Counted from the stretch's first letter, positions 15,630 to 24,605 are shown. The stretch is DNA of 64,000 nt from Hyphomicrobium sp. MC1 (GCF_000253295.1 NC_015717.1:4650001-4714000), one strand, 5' to 3'. Program-made: numbers and translations. Notes: a model not told the origin generated them from the sequence alone.

Positions 15630-17756
15630 ATGCCAGAGAAACAATCTTCGGCTTCTATCGCGTTTCAGACGCCACGCAAGAACCTTCACTCACTCGCCGT
15701 CTTGGCGGCATGCGCCACGTCAGCGCTGGTTTTGCCATGGACGGCACACGTCCAGGCTGCTGAAGTCAATACGGCGCGCATCGTCCACGCCGACAAAACG
15801 CCGGGCGACTGGCTGACCTATGGTCGTACCTATAGCGAGCAGCGCTTCAGCCCGCTCAAGGGCATCAACGACAAAAACGCCAAAGACCTCGGTCTTGCCT
15901 GGTACGCAAACCTTGAGACCAATCGTGGCCAGGAAGGGACGCCGCTCGCAATCGACGGCAAGCTTTTCGTCTCGACGGCCTGGAGCATCGTCAAAGCCTA
16001 TGACGGCAAGACAGGTGCACTGCTCTGGTCATACGATCCACTGGTGCCGCGAGCGAAGGGTGTCGATGGGTGCTGCGATTTCGTTAACCGTGGTGTCGCT
16101 GCCTGGAACGGCAAGATCTATATCGCGACCTTCGATGGTCGTCTGATCGCGCTCGACGAAAAAACCGGCAAGCCGGTCTGGAGCGTGCTGACGGTCGATC
16201 CCAAGGCGCCCATGACGCTGACACAGGCTCCGCGCGTCGCGAATGGTCGCGTGTTCCTTGGCGTGAGCGGCGCTGAATATCACATCCGTGGTTACACCTC
16301 GGCTTATGACGCCGAGACGGGCAAGCTCGATTGGCGCTTCTACACCATTCCCGGCGATCCCTCGAAGCCGTTCGAAAATAAAGCCATGGAAATGGCGGCG
16401 AAGACCTGGGACGGCGAGTGGTGGAAAGTCGGCGGTGGCGGCTCGGTTTGGGACGCGATCTCTTACGATCCGGAACTCAATTACGTCTATTTCGGCACCG
16501 GCAACGGACTCGAATGGAACCACGCCGTTCGTAGTCGCGGCGAAGGCGACAATCTGTTCGTGTCTTCGATCATCGCTCTGAAAGCCGACACGGGTGAGTA
16601 CGTTTGGCATTATCAGGTGACGCCCGGCGAGGAATGGGATTACGACGCCGTCCAGCAGCTGATGCAAGCCGACCTCAAGATTTACGGCCGGACTCGCAAG
16701 GTTCTGATGCAGGCTAACAAGAACGGCTTCTTCTACGTTCTGGACCGCAAGACCGGTAAGCTGATTTCCGCAAACAACTTCATTCCCCAGACCTGGGCGA
16801 AGGGGATCGACATGCGGACCGGCCGTCCGATCGAGAACCCGGAAGTTCGCTACGATCAAACTGGCAAGCAGGTGACGATCCTGCCGGGACCGCTCGGCGG
16901 GCATAGCTGGCAGGCGATGTCGTATAGTCCGAAGACGGGCTTCGTGTACATCCCGACGCAGGAAATTCCTTGGTTCTACGGTCCGGATAAGAACTACAAG
17001 ACCCAGGTCCAGGGCTGGAACTTGGCGACGGCCTCCGGCGCTTCTCCCGACCAGCCGGTGAAGGGTTATCTCCAAGCGTGGGATCCGGTGAATCAGAAGG
17101 AAGCCTGGCGCGTTCCGCATAGGGGGCCGTGGAATGGTGGCACTCTGGCGACTGCGGGTAACCTCGTGTTCCAGGGCACCGCGGCGGGTGACATCAACGC
17201 CTATCGCGCCGACAACGGGCAGCAGCTCTGGCTGTTCGATACGCAGTCGGCCGTAATCGCGCCGCCGATGACTTATGCGGTTGATGGCGTGCAGTACGTT
17301 GCGGTTCTCGTTGGCTGGGGCGGCGCCTATCCGCTGATGGAAGGTGTGAACTCAAATGCATCCGGCAATCTCCGCAACATCAGTCGGCTGATGGTGTTCA
17401 AGGTCGGTGGCACGGCGAAACTGCCTCCGCTTCCGCCGGAATCGAAGTTCGTCCTCAACCCGCCGCCGGAAACGGCAAGTCCGGAGACGGTTGCCAAAGG
17501 TGAGGCACTGTTCGATCAGTTCTGTGCGGTTTGCCATGGCGGCGGCGTTGTCAGCGGTCGCGTCAATCCCGATCTGCGCGCCTCGCGCTTCCTGAAGGAT
17601 GATGCCTGGTTCGACATCCTGCTCAAGGGTGGTCTGCAGAATGCGGGTATGGCGTCATTCGCCAAGGTGCTCAATCATGACGATGCGGCTGCGATTCGAG
17701 CCTACGTCATTCACCGCGCAAACGTCGATAAGGACACCGGTAACGCGGCACAGTAA
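15630..17756 (+). CDS. Quinohaemoprotein (PQQ + haem c) alcohol dehydrogenase
   Basis: A 708-residue secreted enzyme. Signal peptide to about residue 43 (VQAAE), an eight-bladed PQQ propeller (about 50-600) and a C-terminal cytochrome c domain with C632-A-V-C635-H636. Hallmarks are the vicinal cysteines C148-C149 (DGCCDF), metal ligands E216 (GAEYHIRGY) and N292 (GTGNGLEWN), and catalytic D337 in EEWDYDAVQ. The residue two further on is D339, the extra aspartate that in XoxF and PedH-type enzymes coordinates a lanthanide; calcium enzymes usually have Ala, Ser or Thr there. It oxidises alcohols in the periplasm and feeds electrons to cytochrome c. Confidence 0.93.
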   Translation: MPEKQSSASIAFQTPRKNLHSLAVLAACATSALVLPWTAHVQAAEVNTARIVHADKTPGDWLTYGRTYSEQRFSPLKGINDKNAKDLGLAWYANLETNRGQEGTPLAIDGKLFVSTAWSIVKAYDGKTGALLWSYDPLVPRAKGVDGCCDFVNRGVAAWNGKIYIATFDGRLIALDEKTGKPVWSVLTVDPKAPMTLTQAPRVANGRVFLGVSGAEYHIRGYTSAYDAETGKLDWRFYTIPGDPSKPFENKAMEMAAKTWDGEWWKVGGGGSVWDAISYDPELNYVYFGTGNGLEWNHAVRSRGEGDNLFVSSIIALKADTGEYVWHYQVTPGEEWDYDAVQQLMQADLKIYGRTRKVLMQANKNGFFYVLDRKTGKLISANNFIPQTWAKGIDMRTGRPIENPEVRYDQTGKQVTILPGPLGGHSWQAMSYSPKTGFVYIPTQEIPWFYGPDKNYKTQVQGWNLATASGASPDQPVKGYLQAWDPVNQKEAWRVPHRGPWNGGTLATAGNLVFQGTAAGDINAYRADNGQQLWLFDTQSAVIAPPMTYAVDGVQYVAVLVGWGGAYPLMEGVNSNASGNLRNISRLMVFKVGGTAKLPPLPPESKFVLNPPPETASPETVAKGEALFDQFCAVCHGGGVVSGRVNPDLRASRFLKDDAWFDILLKGGLQNAGMASFAKVLNHDDAAAIRAYVIHRANVDKDTGNAAQ

Positions 17757-17776
17757 TTCCCCTACCCCCAAGACTG

Positions 17777-17811
17777 GTCCGGACACAGCTTGCTGTGCCC
17801 GGACTTTTTTT
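17777..17811 (+). terminator. Rho-independent terminator after the alcohol dehydrogenase
   Basis: A 13-base stem (GTCCGGACACAGC with GCTGTGCCCGGAC, one G-U type mismatch) around TT is followed by seven Ts. It ends the cytochrome/alcohol dehydrogenase operon 20 bases after the stop. Confidence 0.9.
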
Positions 17812-18128
17812 ATGCCTGGAGGAGCGCTGAGCTTTTTTATTCTAGCGCAATTTTAGGCTAAGCCCGATTGTGCACAGGCGTGTGATAATGTGATCCAGAA
17901 GCCCTATTTTGGTTTTGGTTACCGCGGGTGCGATGCTCATTACGGCCGGCGGCGGGGAGCGCTGGCGCAATCCGATCTCACCGCGGCCAATTCATCGGTG
18001 TCGGCTATCGTGGCCTTTCCGCTTCGGGCGCGAGGGACATCTTGAGATCCGGCGGCCAATGGAGGTTGCGGTGTTGTCTGACCGGATACGCTTGACGGCT
18101 AGCGCCCATGGACATTTGAGGTTCGTCT
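17812..18128. other. Intergenic region before the lipase gene
   Basis: About 320 bases without a credible gene; a short plus-strand frame here has arginine-rich, chance-like composition and no ribosome site. No operator recognised. Confidence 0.6.
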
Positions 18129-19313
18129 ATGATCGATAAGTGTTTTGCCGTCATGATTGCCGCCGTTGCGTCGGTGTTTGCGACGCTGGGGACACATCCG
18201 GCGGCGGCTCAGTCTGCTTTCTATCAAGCGTCACCAGCTGAGATCGCCGGTCCGCCCGGTTCGATTATCCGAACGGAGCCGATGCGTGACAGCTGGTTCG
18301 GCGCGCGGACCCTGCGCGTGCTTTATCGCTCGACAGGTCTCAAAGGCGAGCCGATCGCCGTATCGGGCGCGGTGATCGTTCCTGGAGGAACGCCGCCGCC
18401 CGATGGATGGTCTGTGGTGGGTTGGGCACATCCGACGACGGGGATCGTTCCGCGTTGCGCACCGACGCTCGCGATCTTTTTCTTTCAGCAGATTCCGGGT
18501 CTCCGTATGATGCTGGAGCATGGCTTTGCCATCGCGGCGACGGACTATCCGGGATTGGGTACTCCGGGTCCGCATCCTTATCTGGTGGGAGACAGCGAGG
18601 GGCGCGCGGTTCTGGATTCGATCCGGGCGGCGCATGAGCTGCCGGGCGCGAATATCAGCACGCGATCTGTTCTGTGGGGGCATTCGCAATGTGGGCAAGC
18701 CGTGCTTTTCGCGGCGAAACTGGCGAAGAGCTATTCTCCCGATCTTTCGGTTCTCGGTGTGGTCGCGGCTGCACCGGCGACAGAACTCGGGGCACTGATG
18801 CGCGACGACATCGCGACGGCGGGGGGCAAGAACCTACTCGCGATGACATTATGGTCGTGGGACAGAGGCTTTGGCGCGCCAATGAGCGAGATCATCGTTC
18901 CGGAAGCGGTCCCGGACGTCGACAGATTGGCGAACATCTGTCTCGAATCCATCATCGATATTCGGCCGCGACAGACAATCGGCAAGGAGCTGACGCAACA
19001 GTTTTTAAAGGTCAAAGATCCGACCGCCATGGAGCCTTGGAAGCGTCTGCTGGCTGAAAATACGATCGGCACGCTGCCGCCGAGCGTTCCTGTTCTGATC
19101 GCGCAGGGGGCTGCCGATGTCGTCGTCGATCCACCGGTGACGGCTGTTTATGCGAAGTCGCTCTGCGCCGCGGGAAGCCGCGTCGCGATGTTGTCCTATC
19201 CCGGCGTCGGCCATGGAATGATCAGCCGCGATGCTGCAAAGCCGTCGGTCGATTGGATGGCAGATCGCTTCGCGGGGAGGAGCGCGCCGAGCGATTGCAA
19301 TCACGCCGACTGA
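18129..19313 (+). CDS. Secreted alpha/beta hydrolase of the secretory lipase type
   Basis: A 394-residue protein with a signal peptide (cleavage near AAAQSA, residue 28). The nucleophile elbow is GHSQCG with S186; a late VDPPVTAVY region and the YPGVGHGM histidine complete a lipase-like triad. The family is that of secreted lipases/esterases (LIP). The 3' end overlaps the convergent PepSY gene by 13 bases. Probable substrates are lipids or esters outside the cell; specificity cannot be told. Confidence 0.85.
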   Translation: MIDKCFAVMIAAVASVFATLGTHPAAAQSAFYQASPAEIAGPPGSIIRTEPMRDSWFGARTLRVLYRSTGLKGEPIAVSGAVIVPGGTPPPDGWSVVGWAHPTTGIVPRCAPTLAIFFFQQIPGLRMMLEHGFAIAATDYPGLGTPGPHPYLVGDSEGRAVLDSIRAAHELPGANISTRSVLWGHSQCGQAVLFAAKLAKSYSPDLSVLGVVAAAPATELGALMRDDIATAGGKNLLAMTLWSWDRGFGAPMSEIIVPEAVPDVDRLANICLESIIDIRPRQTIGKELTQQFLKVKDPTAMEPWKRLLAENTIGTLPPSVPVLIAQGAADVVVDPPVTAVYAKSLCAAGSRVAMLSYPGVGHGMISRDAAKPSVDWMADRFAGRSAPSDCNHAD

Positions 19314-20638
19314 TGCGCCTCACCTCGTAAACCAAGCCATTTTCGGATGGATTCCAATCGTCTCAATACGAGATCTTCGATGAGAAGCACGAGCGCAAGC
19401 GTCAGGCCAAACATCGGCATATAGACTGCGAGCAGCAGGATCGACACGATGAGAGCGGCGCCGACTTTCGGTCGCGCAAGCGCCATCGGCGCACCCAAAG
19501 TTCCAGCCGGACGCCGCTTCCACCACATGACGACGCCTGACACGGACAGGCCGACGAGGAAAAGCGCTGTCAGCGTACCGACGATCTGGTTTGCGATACC
19601 GAACAGCTGGCCTTCGTGCGCGGCAACGCCGTAGCCGATCGTCTGATCGATCCAGTGCCGCTCGGCGAAATCAGTTCGCTCGATAATGCGGCCTGTCGCG
19701 CCGTCGATGGTCAAATTACTTCGCAGCGGCCGATTGGCGGCTTCGGATGCAGCGAGCCACGGTCCTCCCGCTGCCGCAGGCGGTTTGATTGATACGGGTT
19801 GCGCGAGGTTCAATGGCCGGACCGTGGCAATGACCCGTTCGAGTTCGCCGGGACGACTGACGGATGCCATGTTTCCAACCGACATGTGCCCATGGTGCTC
19901 AGGTGTCATTGCGGCGGCTTTTGGGGGCTTGCCGCCAATGGTCCAATCGACCGGGCCACGCGCGCTGCCTGTGAGTTCGCGAATCTCGGTCAGGTAGGTT
20001 CCCCAGCCTTTCGCCCAGGGCAGTCCCGTTACGATCAGGAACAGCGCGAAGAACGAAATCCAGAAGCCCGCGGTCGCGTGAATGTCGCGCCATAAGCCGC
20101 GGCCGCCGCGTGACAGCCGCGGGTAGACGACGCCCGCCAGCCCGCGTCCACGCGGCCACCAGAGGTACATGCCGGTTATCAGCATCACGATCGTCCAGCA
20201 GGCCGCGATCTCGACCAGATAGCTTCCCACTGCGCCGGCAAGCAGTTCGCCGTGAAGGTGGAAGATCACTCTGAACGGGCGGCTCTCCTCGTCGGCGACG
20301 TTGAGTACTTGGAGCGTATAGGGATCGACGTAGACGCGAGACATTGCGCCGTCTTTGCCGACAAGAATTCGCGTCGCGTCAGTCGGTGATTGCGGAAGAT
20401 AGTATTTTCGCAGCTGTGATCGAGGGACGGCTTTAAGAGCGGCGGAGACTTGAGCGTCGGGCGATGCAGGTGCGCCGTTGACTGAGAGGTTGTCGTAGGG
20501 CCGGTCGAGCCAGGCTTCGATCTGTGGACGCCACAAGTAAAGCGCGCCGGTGCAGGAGAGCCAGATGACGAACGGCATGCAAAAGAGACCGGCATAAAAG
20601 TGCCAGCGCCAAACAGCATTATACCAGCGCGAAGTCAT
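19301..20638 (-). CDS. PepSY-associated membrane protein
   Basis: A 445-residue inner-membrane protein of the PepSY_TM family. It starts with an aromatic WYNAVWRWHFYAGLF segment and a first helix. PepSY-type extracytoplasmic sequence follows, including RVYVDPYTLQVL. Then come helices around 140-160 and 195-210 and three near the C-terminus (about 355-430). Conserved histidines in the helices (FHLHGELL, HATAGFW, AHEGQLFG) are typical of the PiuB-like group associated with ferric-siderophore or haem reduction. It follows the DUF2946 gene on the same strand with about 150 bases between. Function is by family only. Confidence 0.85.
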   Translation of the reverse strand: MTSRWYNAVWRWHFYAGLFCMPFVIWLSCTGALYLWRPQIEAWLDRPYDNLSVNGAPASPDAQVSAALKAVPRSQLRKYYLPQSPTDATRILVGKDGAMSRVYVDPYTLQVLNVADEESRPFRVIFHLHGELLAGAVGSYLVEIAACWTIVMLITGMYLWWPRGRGLAGVVYPRLSRGGRGLWRDIHATAGFWISFFALFLIVTGLPWAKGWGTYLTEIRELTGSARGPVDWTIGGKPPKAAAMTPEHHGHMSVGNMASVSRPGELERVIATVRPLNLAQPVSIKPPAAAGGPWLAASEAANRPLRSNLTIDGATGRIIERTDFAERHWIDQTIGYGVAAHEGQLFGIANQIVGTLTALFLVGLSVSGVVMWWKRRPAGTLGAPMALARPKVGAALIVSILLLAVYMPMFGLTLALVLLIEDLVLRRLESIRKWLGLRGEAHQSA

Positions 20639-20790
20639 GGAATGAACTTTCGTTACATTGAATTTGGTTGGAGGAGACGTTTTGTGGCGTCACAGGAGGC
20701 GCGGCGACATCGAATGCCGGCGCGACGGACATGAATGATCCTACTGACTACGACACGCACGGCATCAACCGCGTGCTGTCGCAAACAGGT

Positions 20791-21195
20791 TCAGGAGATT
20801 TGAGGTGGTGCGCGGGAGCCAAGGGCCGGTCCTGCTCGCGCAGGCGGCAAGACCTCGAATATTTGACCCCGCGTAATGACAGTCGCGAGGGCGCTTTGAA
20901 TAATTGCGATCGTCGTCAGCGGCAGGTCGGGGACTGCAGAAATGGAAAATGCACAAGGCTGATGCTTTGAGCCGCCTGGCGTGGCGGGAAGCTTATGACC
21001 ATTGGCGTCAAGGTCGATGGTTTGTTGTCCCAAGCCTGTGCAAATAACAATGCGGAAGGCGCCGATCGAAGTGCCGCTGAAGTCCGGCATGAAGCCGACG
21101 GGGATGAGCGAGCGAAGAACAAACACAAAAAGCACCAAGTGGCTAAGCCATTGGCGCATCGAGTCCGACCGTCTAACATCCCCTCGGATGTTCAT
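20791..21195 (-). CDS. DUF2946 family membrane-anchored protein
   Basis: A 134-residue protein with one N-terminal helix (about 15-32, LVLFVFVLRSLIPVGFMPD). It continues with FRIVICTGLGQQTIDLDANG and a CAFS segment, the pattern of DUF2946. Family members are often next to TonB receptors or PepSY proteins and are suspected to act in metal uptake or handling; the function is not established. The ATG at 21195 has AAGG upstream; M13 is an alternative. Same strand as the PepSY gene. Confidence 0.72.
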   Translation of the reverse strand: MNIRGDVRRSDSMRQWLSHLVLFVFVLRSLIPVGFMPDFSGTSIGAFRIVICTGLGQQTIDLDANGHKLPATPGGSKHQPCAFSISAVPDLPLTTIAIIQSALATVITRGQIFEVLPPARAGPALGSRAPPQIS

Positions 21196-21591
21196 TTTAA
21201 GCCTTGCCGAGCGAGGAGTATTCGCAGTTTTGGTTCGCAGCGCCGTCTAGCCTAACTGGCGGGCGTGTTTGGCTCAACTCCTCGTCAAGGCGATAGTCGC
21301 CGACGAGTTACCGTCCGAGCACAGTTCTGTGCCTAAGCCTGATTGGAAGCAGGCCCAATTTCCCATCGCATAGGATGCCTTCAAGAGGCGAGCTTGCGCA
21401 TTGTGATCCGAATGATCGCGCGCAGAACTCATCGCTCTGGCCGAAACGCTGAGCGGCATTGAGCGCGCCAACACTTGGAGTCGATGATCGCTTTGGGTCG
21501 TGGGTGGCCGTTTGCGCGCAATTTCTATTGCTTCGTTTGTGCGTGGAACGCCGACGACATCCGTTTCGGGGTGGGGTGCTCCAGGTGCGAA

Positions 21592-21622
21592 GTAACTTTT
21601 AAAATATCAGTAAAGGGGTTAT
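21592..21622. promoter_or_regulatory. Inverted repeat site 1 (GTAACT-N19-GGTTAT)
   Basis: Left half GTAACT at 21592-21597 and right half GGTTAT at 21617-21622 with 19 bases between. It is one of six copies of the same 6-19-6 element in 21.6-27.2 kb, and lies 94 bases upstream of the first CGNR gene. Confidence 0.75.
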
Positions 21623-21632
21623 CTTGACGCAG

Positions 21633-21663
21633 TTAACTTGTTAAGGCAGGTTTCAGTGGTTAC
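21633..21663. promoter_or_regulatory. Inverted repeat site 2 (TTAACT-N19-GGTTAC)
   Basis: Right half GGTTAC at 21658-21663 is perfect and the left half TTAACT at 21633-21638 has one mismatch. Spacing is again 19. It starts 41 bases after site 1 and ends 53 bases before the CGNR start. Confidence 0.65.
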
Positions 21664-21716
21664 TTCGTGATGCGCGCTTACCTCATTCGCGAGCGGGGCT
21701 GAAATTTGGGACTGAA

Positions 21717-22355
21717 ATGAGTGATCAGCGGCCTCCGGCGATGTTCATCGCAGATGCTCCGGGTTTGGACTTTCTGAATTCAATCGGCGTGCCATTCGAC
21801 GAGACCGTTGAGTGGATTACAAATGGCGATGATTTGCTCGCGTGGCTGACTTCGGCAAAATTCATCTCTCCCGAAATTGGAAGTCTGCTCCGGAAGAATT
21901 CTGTGCCTGGCGAGCTTGACGCTGCGGCTGCACAGGCGAGGTCTTTCCGCGAATGGTTTCGTGGCTTCATATACGAATATAAAGGTCGGCCGCTGAAACG
22001 CGGCGCGCTCCAGAAACTCGGTCCGCTTAACCATGTCCTTAGTCGCGACGAAGAATTTGGGCAGATCGTCGTCACGACGGATTCGAAAGGCGGGAAGCAA
22101 GGTCGATCTGAACTTGCTTGGTTGCCGGAACGCCGCTGGCGGTCGCCGGAATCGCTCCTTCTTCCCATTGCAAAGGCGTTTGGAGACGTCATCTGCTATG
22201 AGGATTTTCGCTACATAAAGAAATGCGAATCACCAACATGCACGATGCTGTTTGTCGATAAAACCCGCGCCCATACCCGCCGGTGGTGCAGCATGGCGCT
22301 TTGCGGCAATCGTGCGAAACAGGCCGCCCACCGGGAGCGCGTTCGCGGCGAATAG
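21717..22355 (+). CDS. CGNR zinc-finger / ABATE-domain regulator, copy 1
   Basis: A 212-residue protein. The N-terminal ABATE domain (LDFLNSIG... FREWFRGFIYEYKGR...LGPLNHVL) covers about residues 10-160. The C-terminal CGNR zinc finger (168-203) has ligands C170, C175, C191 and C196 and the signature WCSMALCGNRAKQ. Proteins of this build are regarded as transcription regulators; the ligand is unknown. It is preceded by two copies of the shared inverted repeat and followed by the hydrolase operon. It resembles the second copy at 27175 in every block. No strong ribosome site before the ATG. Confidence 0.88.
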   Translation: MSDQRPPAMFIADAPGLDFLNSIGVPFDETVEWITNGDDLLAWLTSAKFISPEIGSLLRKNSVPGELDAAAAQARSFREWFRGFIYEYKGRPLKRGALQKLGPLNHVLSRDEEFGQIVVTTDSKGGKQGRSELAWLPERRWRSPESLLLPIAKAFGDVICYEDFRYIKKCESPTCTMLFVDKTRAHTRRWCSMALCGNRAKQAAHRERVRGE

Positions 22356-22615
22356 AGATCCCGCGTCTCGCAAATAGAGAGACGAGGTCGACCCAATGCT
22401 TCCGGGGTCGATAGCCGTCGTTCCGCCCCGTCTCTGGTCGCGGGACCTTTCCGACATCCCTTTCGCAAATGGAACCCAAGCAGCACCGCAAGGTAATGCT
22501 CAAGGTGTCGCGCCGCCGTTTTTCAGGCGTTTATGTGGTCGCCCTCACGCTCAGTTGCCGGAGTGGAGGGCCAAGACATCCAAGGCTCTCAAATTTCTCA
22601 ACCTATCCTCTCGCG

Positions 22616-22646
22616 GTAACCTTGAAAACGCAAATTGACAAGTTAC
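22616..22646. promoter_or_regulatory. Inverted repeat site 3 (GTAACC-N19-AGTTAC)
   Basis: Left half GTAACC at 22616-22621; right half AGTTAC at 22641-22646 with one mismatch; spacing 19. It overlaps a TTGACA hexamer at 22635-22640. Confidence 0.7.
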
Positions 22647-22656
22647 GCGCCCGCTA

Positions 22657-22687
22657 GTAACCCAGTAAATACTGTTTTGAAGGTTAC
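22657..22687. promoter_or_regulatory. Inverted repeat site 4 (GTAACC-N19-GGTTAC)
   Basis: Both halves are perfect reverse complements (22657-22662 and 22682-22687) with 19 bases between. It starts exactly 41 bases after site 3 and ends 26 bases before the hydrolase ATG. This is the cleanest copy in the window. Confidence 0.8.
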
Positions 22688-22713
22688 GTAAAAAGCCTTT
22701 CAGGAGACTGGTC

Positions 22714-23565
22714 ATGAGTGCCGTGCGGTATGCCAAGGTCGATGTGGATGGTGTTAACGTTTTCTATCGCGAGGCCGGAGATGCAACGAAGCCGGTGCTG
22801 CTGTTGCTGCACGGCTTTCCGAGTTCCAGCCACATGTTTCGCGATCTCATTCCACTATTGTCGGATCGCTTTCATGTCGTGGCTCCAGACCTGCCAGGGT
22901 TCGGCCAGTCTGACATGCCATCGCGCCAGAGCTTCACCTACAGCTTCGATAACATCGCGACGGTCATCGACCGCTTTACCGAGATTGTCGGTCTCAAGAG
23001 ATTCGCGATCTACATCTTTGACTACGGCGCGCCGACGGGCTTGCGCATCGCTGTGAAGCATCCTGAGCGGATCACGGCAATCATCTCCCAGAATGGCAAC
23101 GCCTACGAGGAAGGTCTGAGTGAGGGGTGGAATCCCATCCAGGCCTATTGGAAAGAACCGTCAGAAGCCAATCGCGCCGCGCTTCGCCCGTTTCTCGCTC
23201 CCGAGACGACGCACTGGCAGTACACGCATGGCGTTTCCGACGTCTCGGTGATCTCGCCGGACGGGTATGGTCTCGACAACTTCTATCTTGCGCGACCCGG
23301 CGCCGATGACGTTCAGCTTGATCTCTTCGGCGACTACAAAAGCAACGTTGCGCTCTATCCGAAATTTCAAAACTTCTTTCGTTCCCATAAAACGCCTCTT
23401 CTCGCCGTTTGGGGCAAGAACGATCCATTTTTTGTTCCTGCAGGTGCGGAAGCGTTCAAGTGCGACAATCCGAACGCGGTCGTCAAATTCTACGACACGG
23501 GTCACTTCGCTCTCGAAACTCACGCGGATGAGATCGCGGCGGACATTCGCAGCTTCTTGTCTTGA
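22714..23565 (+). CDS. Alpha/beta hydrolase, haloalkane dehalogenase/epoxide hydrolase type
   Basis: A 283-residue cytoplasmic hydrolase. Oxyanion motif HGFPSSSHMFRD, then DLPGFGQSD. The nucleophile position is D103 in IFDYGAPTG, an aspartate as in haloalkane dehalogenases and epoxide hydrolases. A later VWGKNDPFF carries the acid and GHFALETH (H264) the base. AGGAG precedes the ATG. First gene of a three-gene plus-strand unit (22714-26069), probably controlled by sites 3 and 4. Substrate unknown. Confidence 0.88.
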   Translation: MSAVRYAKVDVDGVNVFYREAGDATKPVLLLLHGFPSSSHMFRDLIPLLSDRFHVVAPDLPGFGQSDMPSRQSFTYSFDNIATVIDRFTEIVGLKRFAIYIFDYGAPTGLRIAVKHPERITAIISQNGNAYEEGLSEGWNPIQAYWKEPSEANRAALRPFLAPETTHWQYTHGVSDVSVISPDGYGLDNFYLARPGADDVQLDLFGDYKSNVALYPKFQNFFRSHKTPLLAVWGKNDPFFVPAGAEAFKCDNPNAVVKFYDTGHFALETHADEIAADIRSFLS

Positions 23566-23630
23566 TCCTTCACACCGTCGGTCGCTGGGCTGGTCTGCTG
23601 ACGACCACTTTTTTCTGCGGAGTATTCATC

Positions 23631-24605
23631 ATGCGTGCCATCGTTCTTGAGAAATTCGGCGGCCTGGACAGCCTCGTCTATAAAGACATTCCGGAGCCCG
23701 AGCCAAAGGCGGGTTACGTTGTCATCGAAATCAAAGCTTTCGGTATCAATCACGCCGAAATGCATATGCGTCGAGGCGAATGGGCGGAAGCCGCCGAGGT
23801 TAGCGGGATTGAATGCGTCGGCATCGTAAAGTCGTGCCCCGGCGGTGAATTTCCCGTCGGTGCAAAGGTCGCTGCGCTCATGGGCGGCTTGGGTCGCACG
23901 ATCAACGGCAGTTACGCGGAGTACACGCGTGCGCCGGTTTCGAACGTCGCGTTGATCGAATCCAATCTGCCGTGGGCTGAGCTTGCGGCGATCCCCGAGA
24001 CATATGCCACGGCCTGGACTTGCCTGTTTCGCAATCTCGAAATTCAGAAAGGGCAGCTTTTGCTTGTCCGCGGCGCGACGTCGTCGTTTGGCTTGGCGGC
24101 GGTTAAGATGGCTGTGAACGCCGGCGCTCGCGTGATCGCCACGACACGGAGCAAGGAGCGGTTTGCCAAACTCGAGGCGCTCGGTGTTGAGCGGTGCGAA
24201 ATCGAGGGGCCGAAAATGTCCGAGAGGCTGGCGGAGAGCAAGACGCTCGACGCCATCCTCGATCTTGTCGGTAACAGCACGATCATGGACTCGCTCAATA
24301 TGCTGAAGCGCGGCGGCCGGGCCTGCTTGGCAGGCTGGTTGGGCGGTCTCGAACCGATACACGATTTCAATCCGCTTCTGCAGATGGCGAGCGGCGTCAA
24401 CCTCACGTTTTTTGGCAGCTTCGTTTTTGGAAATCCCGGCTTTCCGCTGTCGGATGTGCCTTTGCAAGACATCGCGCGGCAAGTCTCGGAGGGAAAGCTG
24501 AGTGCGAAGCCTTCGCGAATTTTCAAATTCGAGGAAATCCGTGAAGCGCACCGCGTCATGGAAGCCAATGAGGCGAATGGAAAGCTGGTTGTCGTTCACG
24601 GCTGA
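23631..24605 (+). CDS. Zinc-independent alcohol dehydrogenase / quinone oxidoreductase-like protein
   Basis: From the ATG at 23631 (GCGGAG upstream) the protein is 324 residues. It is of the MDR superfamily: an N-terminal GroES-like domain (FGGLDSLVYKDIPEPEPKAG, FGINHAEMHMRRG) and a nucleotide-binding domain with LLVRGATSSFGLAAVKMA, where a degenerate glycine motif replaces GAAGGVG. No catalytic-zinc cysteine is visible in the usual place. It is likely an NADPH-dependent quinone or enone reductase. Middle gene of the operon, 65 bases after the hydrolase. Confidence 0.87.
   Translation: MRAIVLEKFGGLDSLVYKDIPEPEPKAGYVVIEIKAFGINHAEMHMRRGEWAEAAEVSGIECVGIVKSCPGGEFPVGAKVAALMGGLGRTINGSYAEYTRAPVSNVALIESNLPWAELAAIPETYATAWTCLFRNLEIQKGQLLLVRGATSSFGLAAVKMAVNAGARVIATTRSKERFAKLEALGVERCEIEGPKMSERLAESKTLDAILDLVGNSTIMDSLNMLKRGGRACLAGWLGGLEPIHDFNPLLQMASGVNLTFFGSFVFGNPGFPLSDVPLQDIARQVSEGKLSAKPSRIFKFEEIREAHRVMEANEANGKLVVVHG

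Larger units (their letters stand above)
21196..21716. other. Intergenic region upstream of the first CGNR regulator
   Basis: About 520 bases between divergent genes. Frames here are short and not protein-like. The 130 bases nearest the CGNR gene hold two copies of the shared inverted repeat (listed separately). Nothing else recognised. Confidence 0.7.
22356..22713. other. Intergenic region upstream of the hydrolase operon
   Basis: About 360 bases with no supported gene. The last 100 bases carry two copies of the shared inverted repeat, with a TTGACA at 22635-22640 lying inside the first. That hexamer could be a -35 box that a bound repressor would cover, though no good -10 box is visible. 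Confidence 0.65.

Noticed and set aside
17909..18139. A 76-codon plus-strand frame before the lipase
   Set aside because: It overlaps the lipase start, lacks a ribosome site and is Arg/Pro-rich without a pattern.
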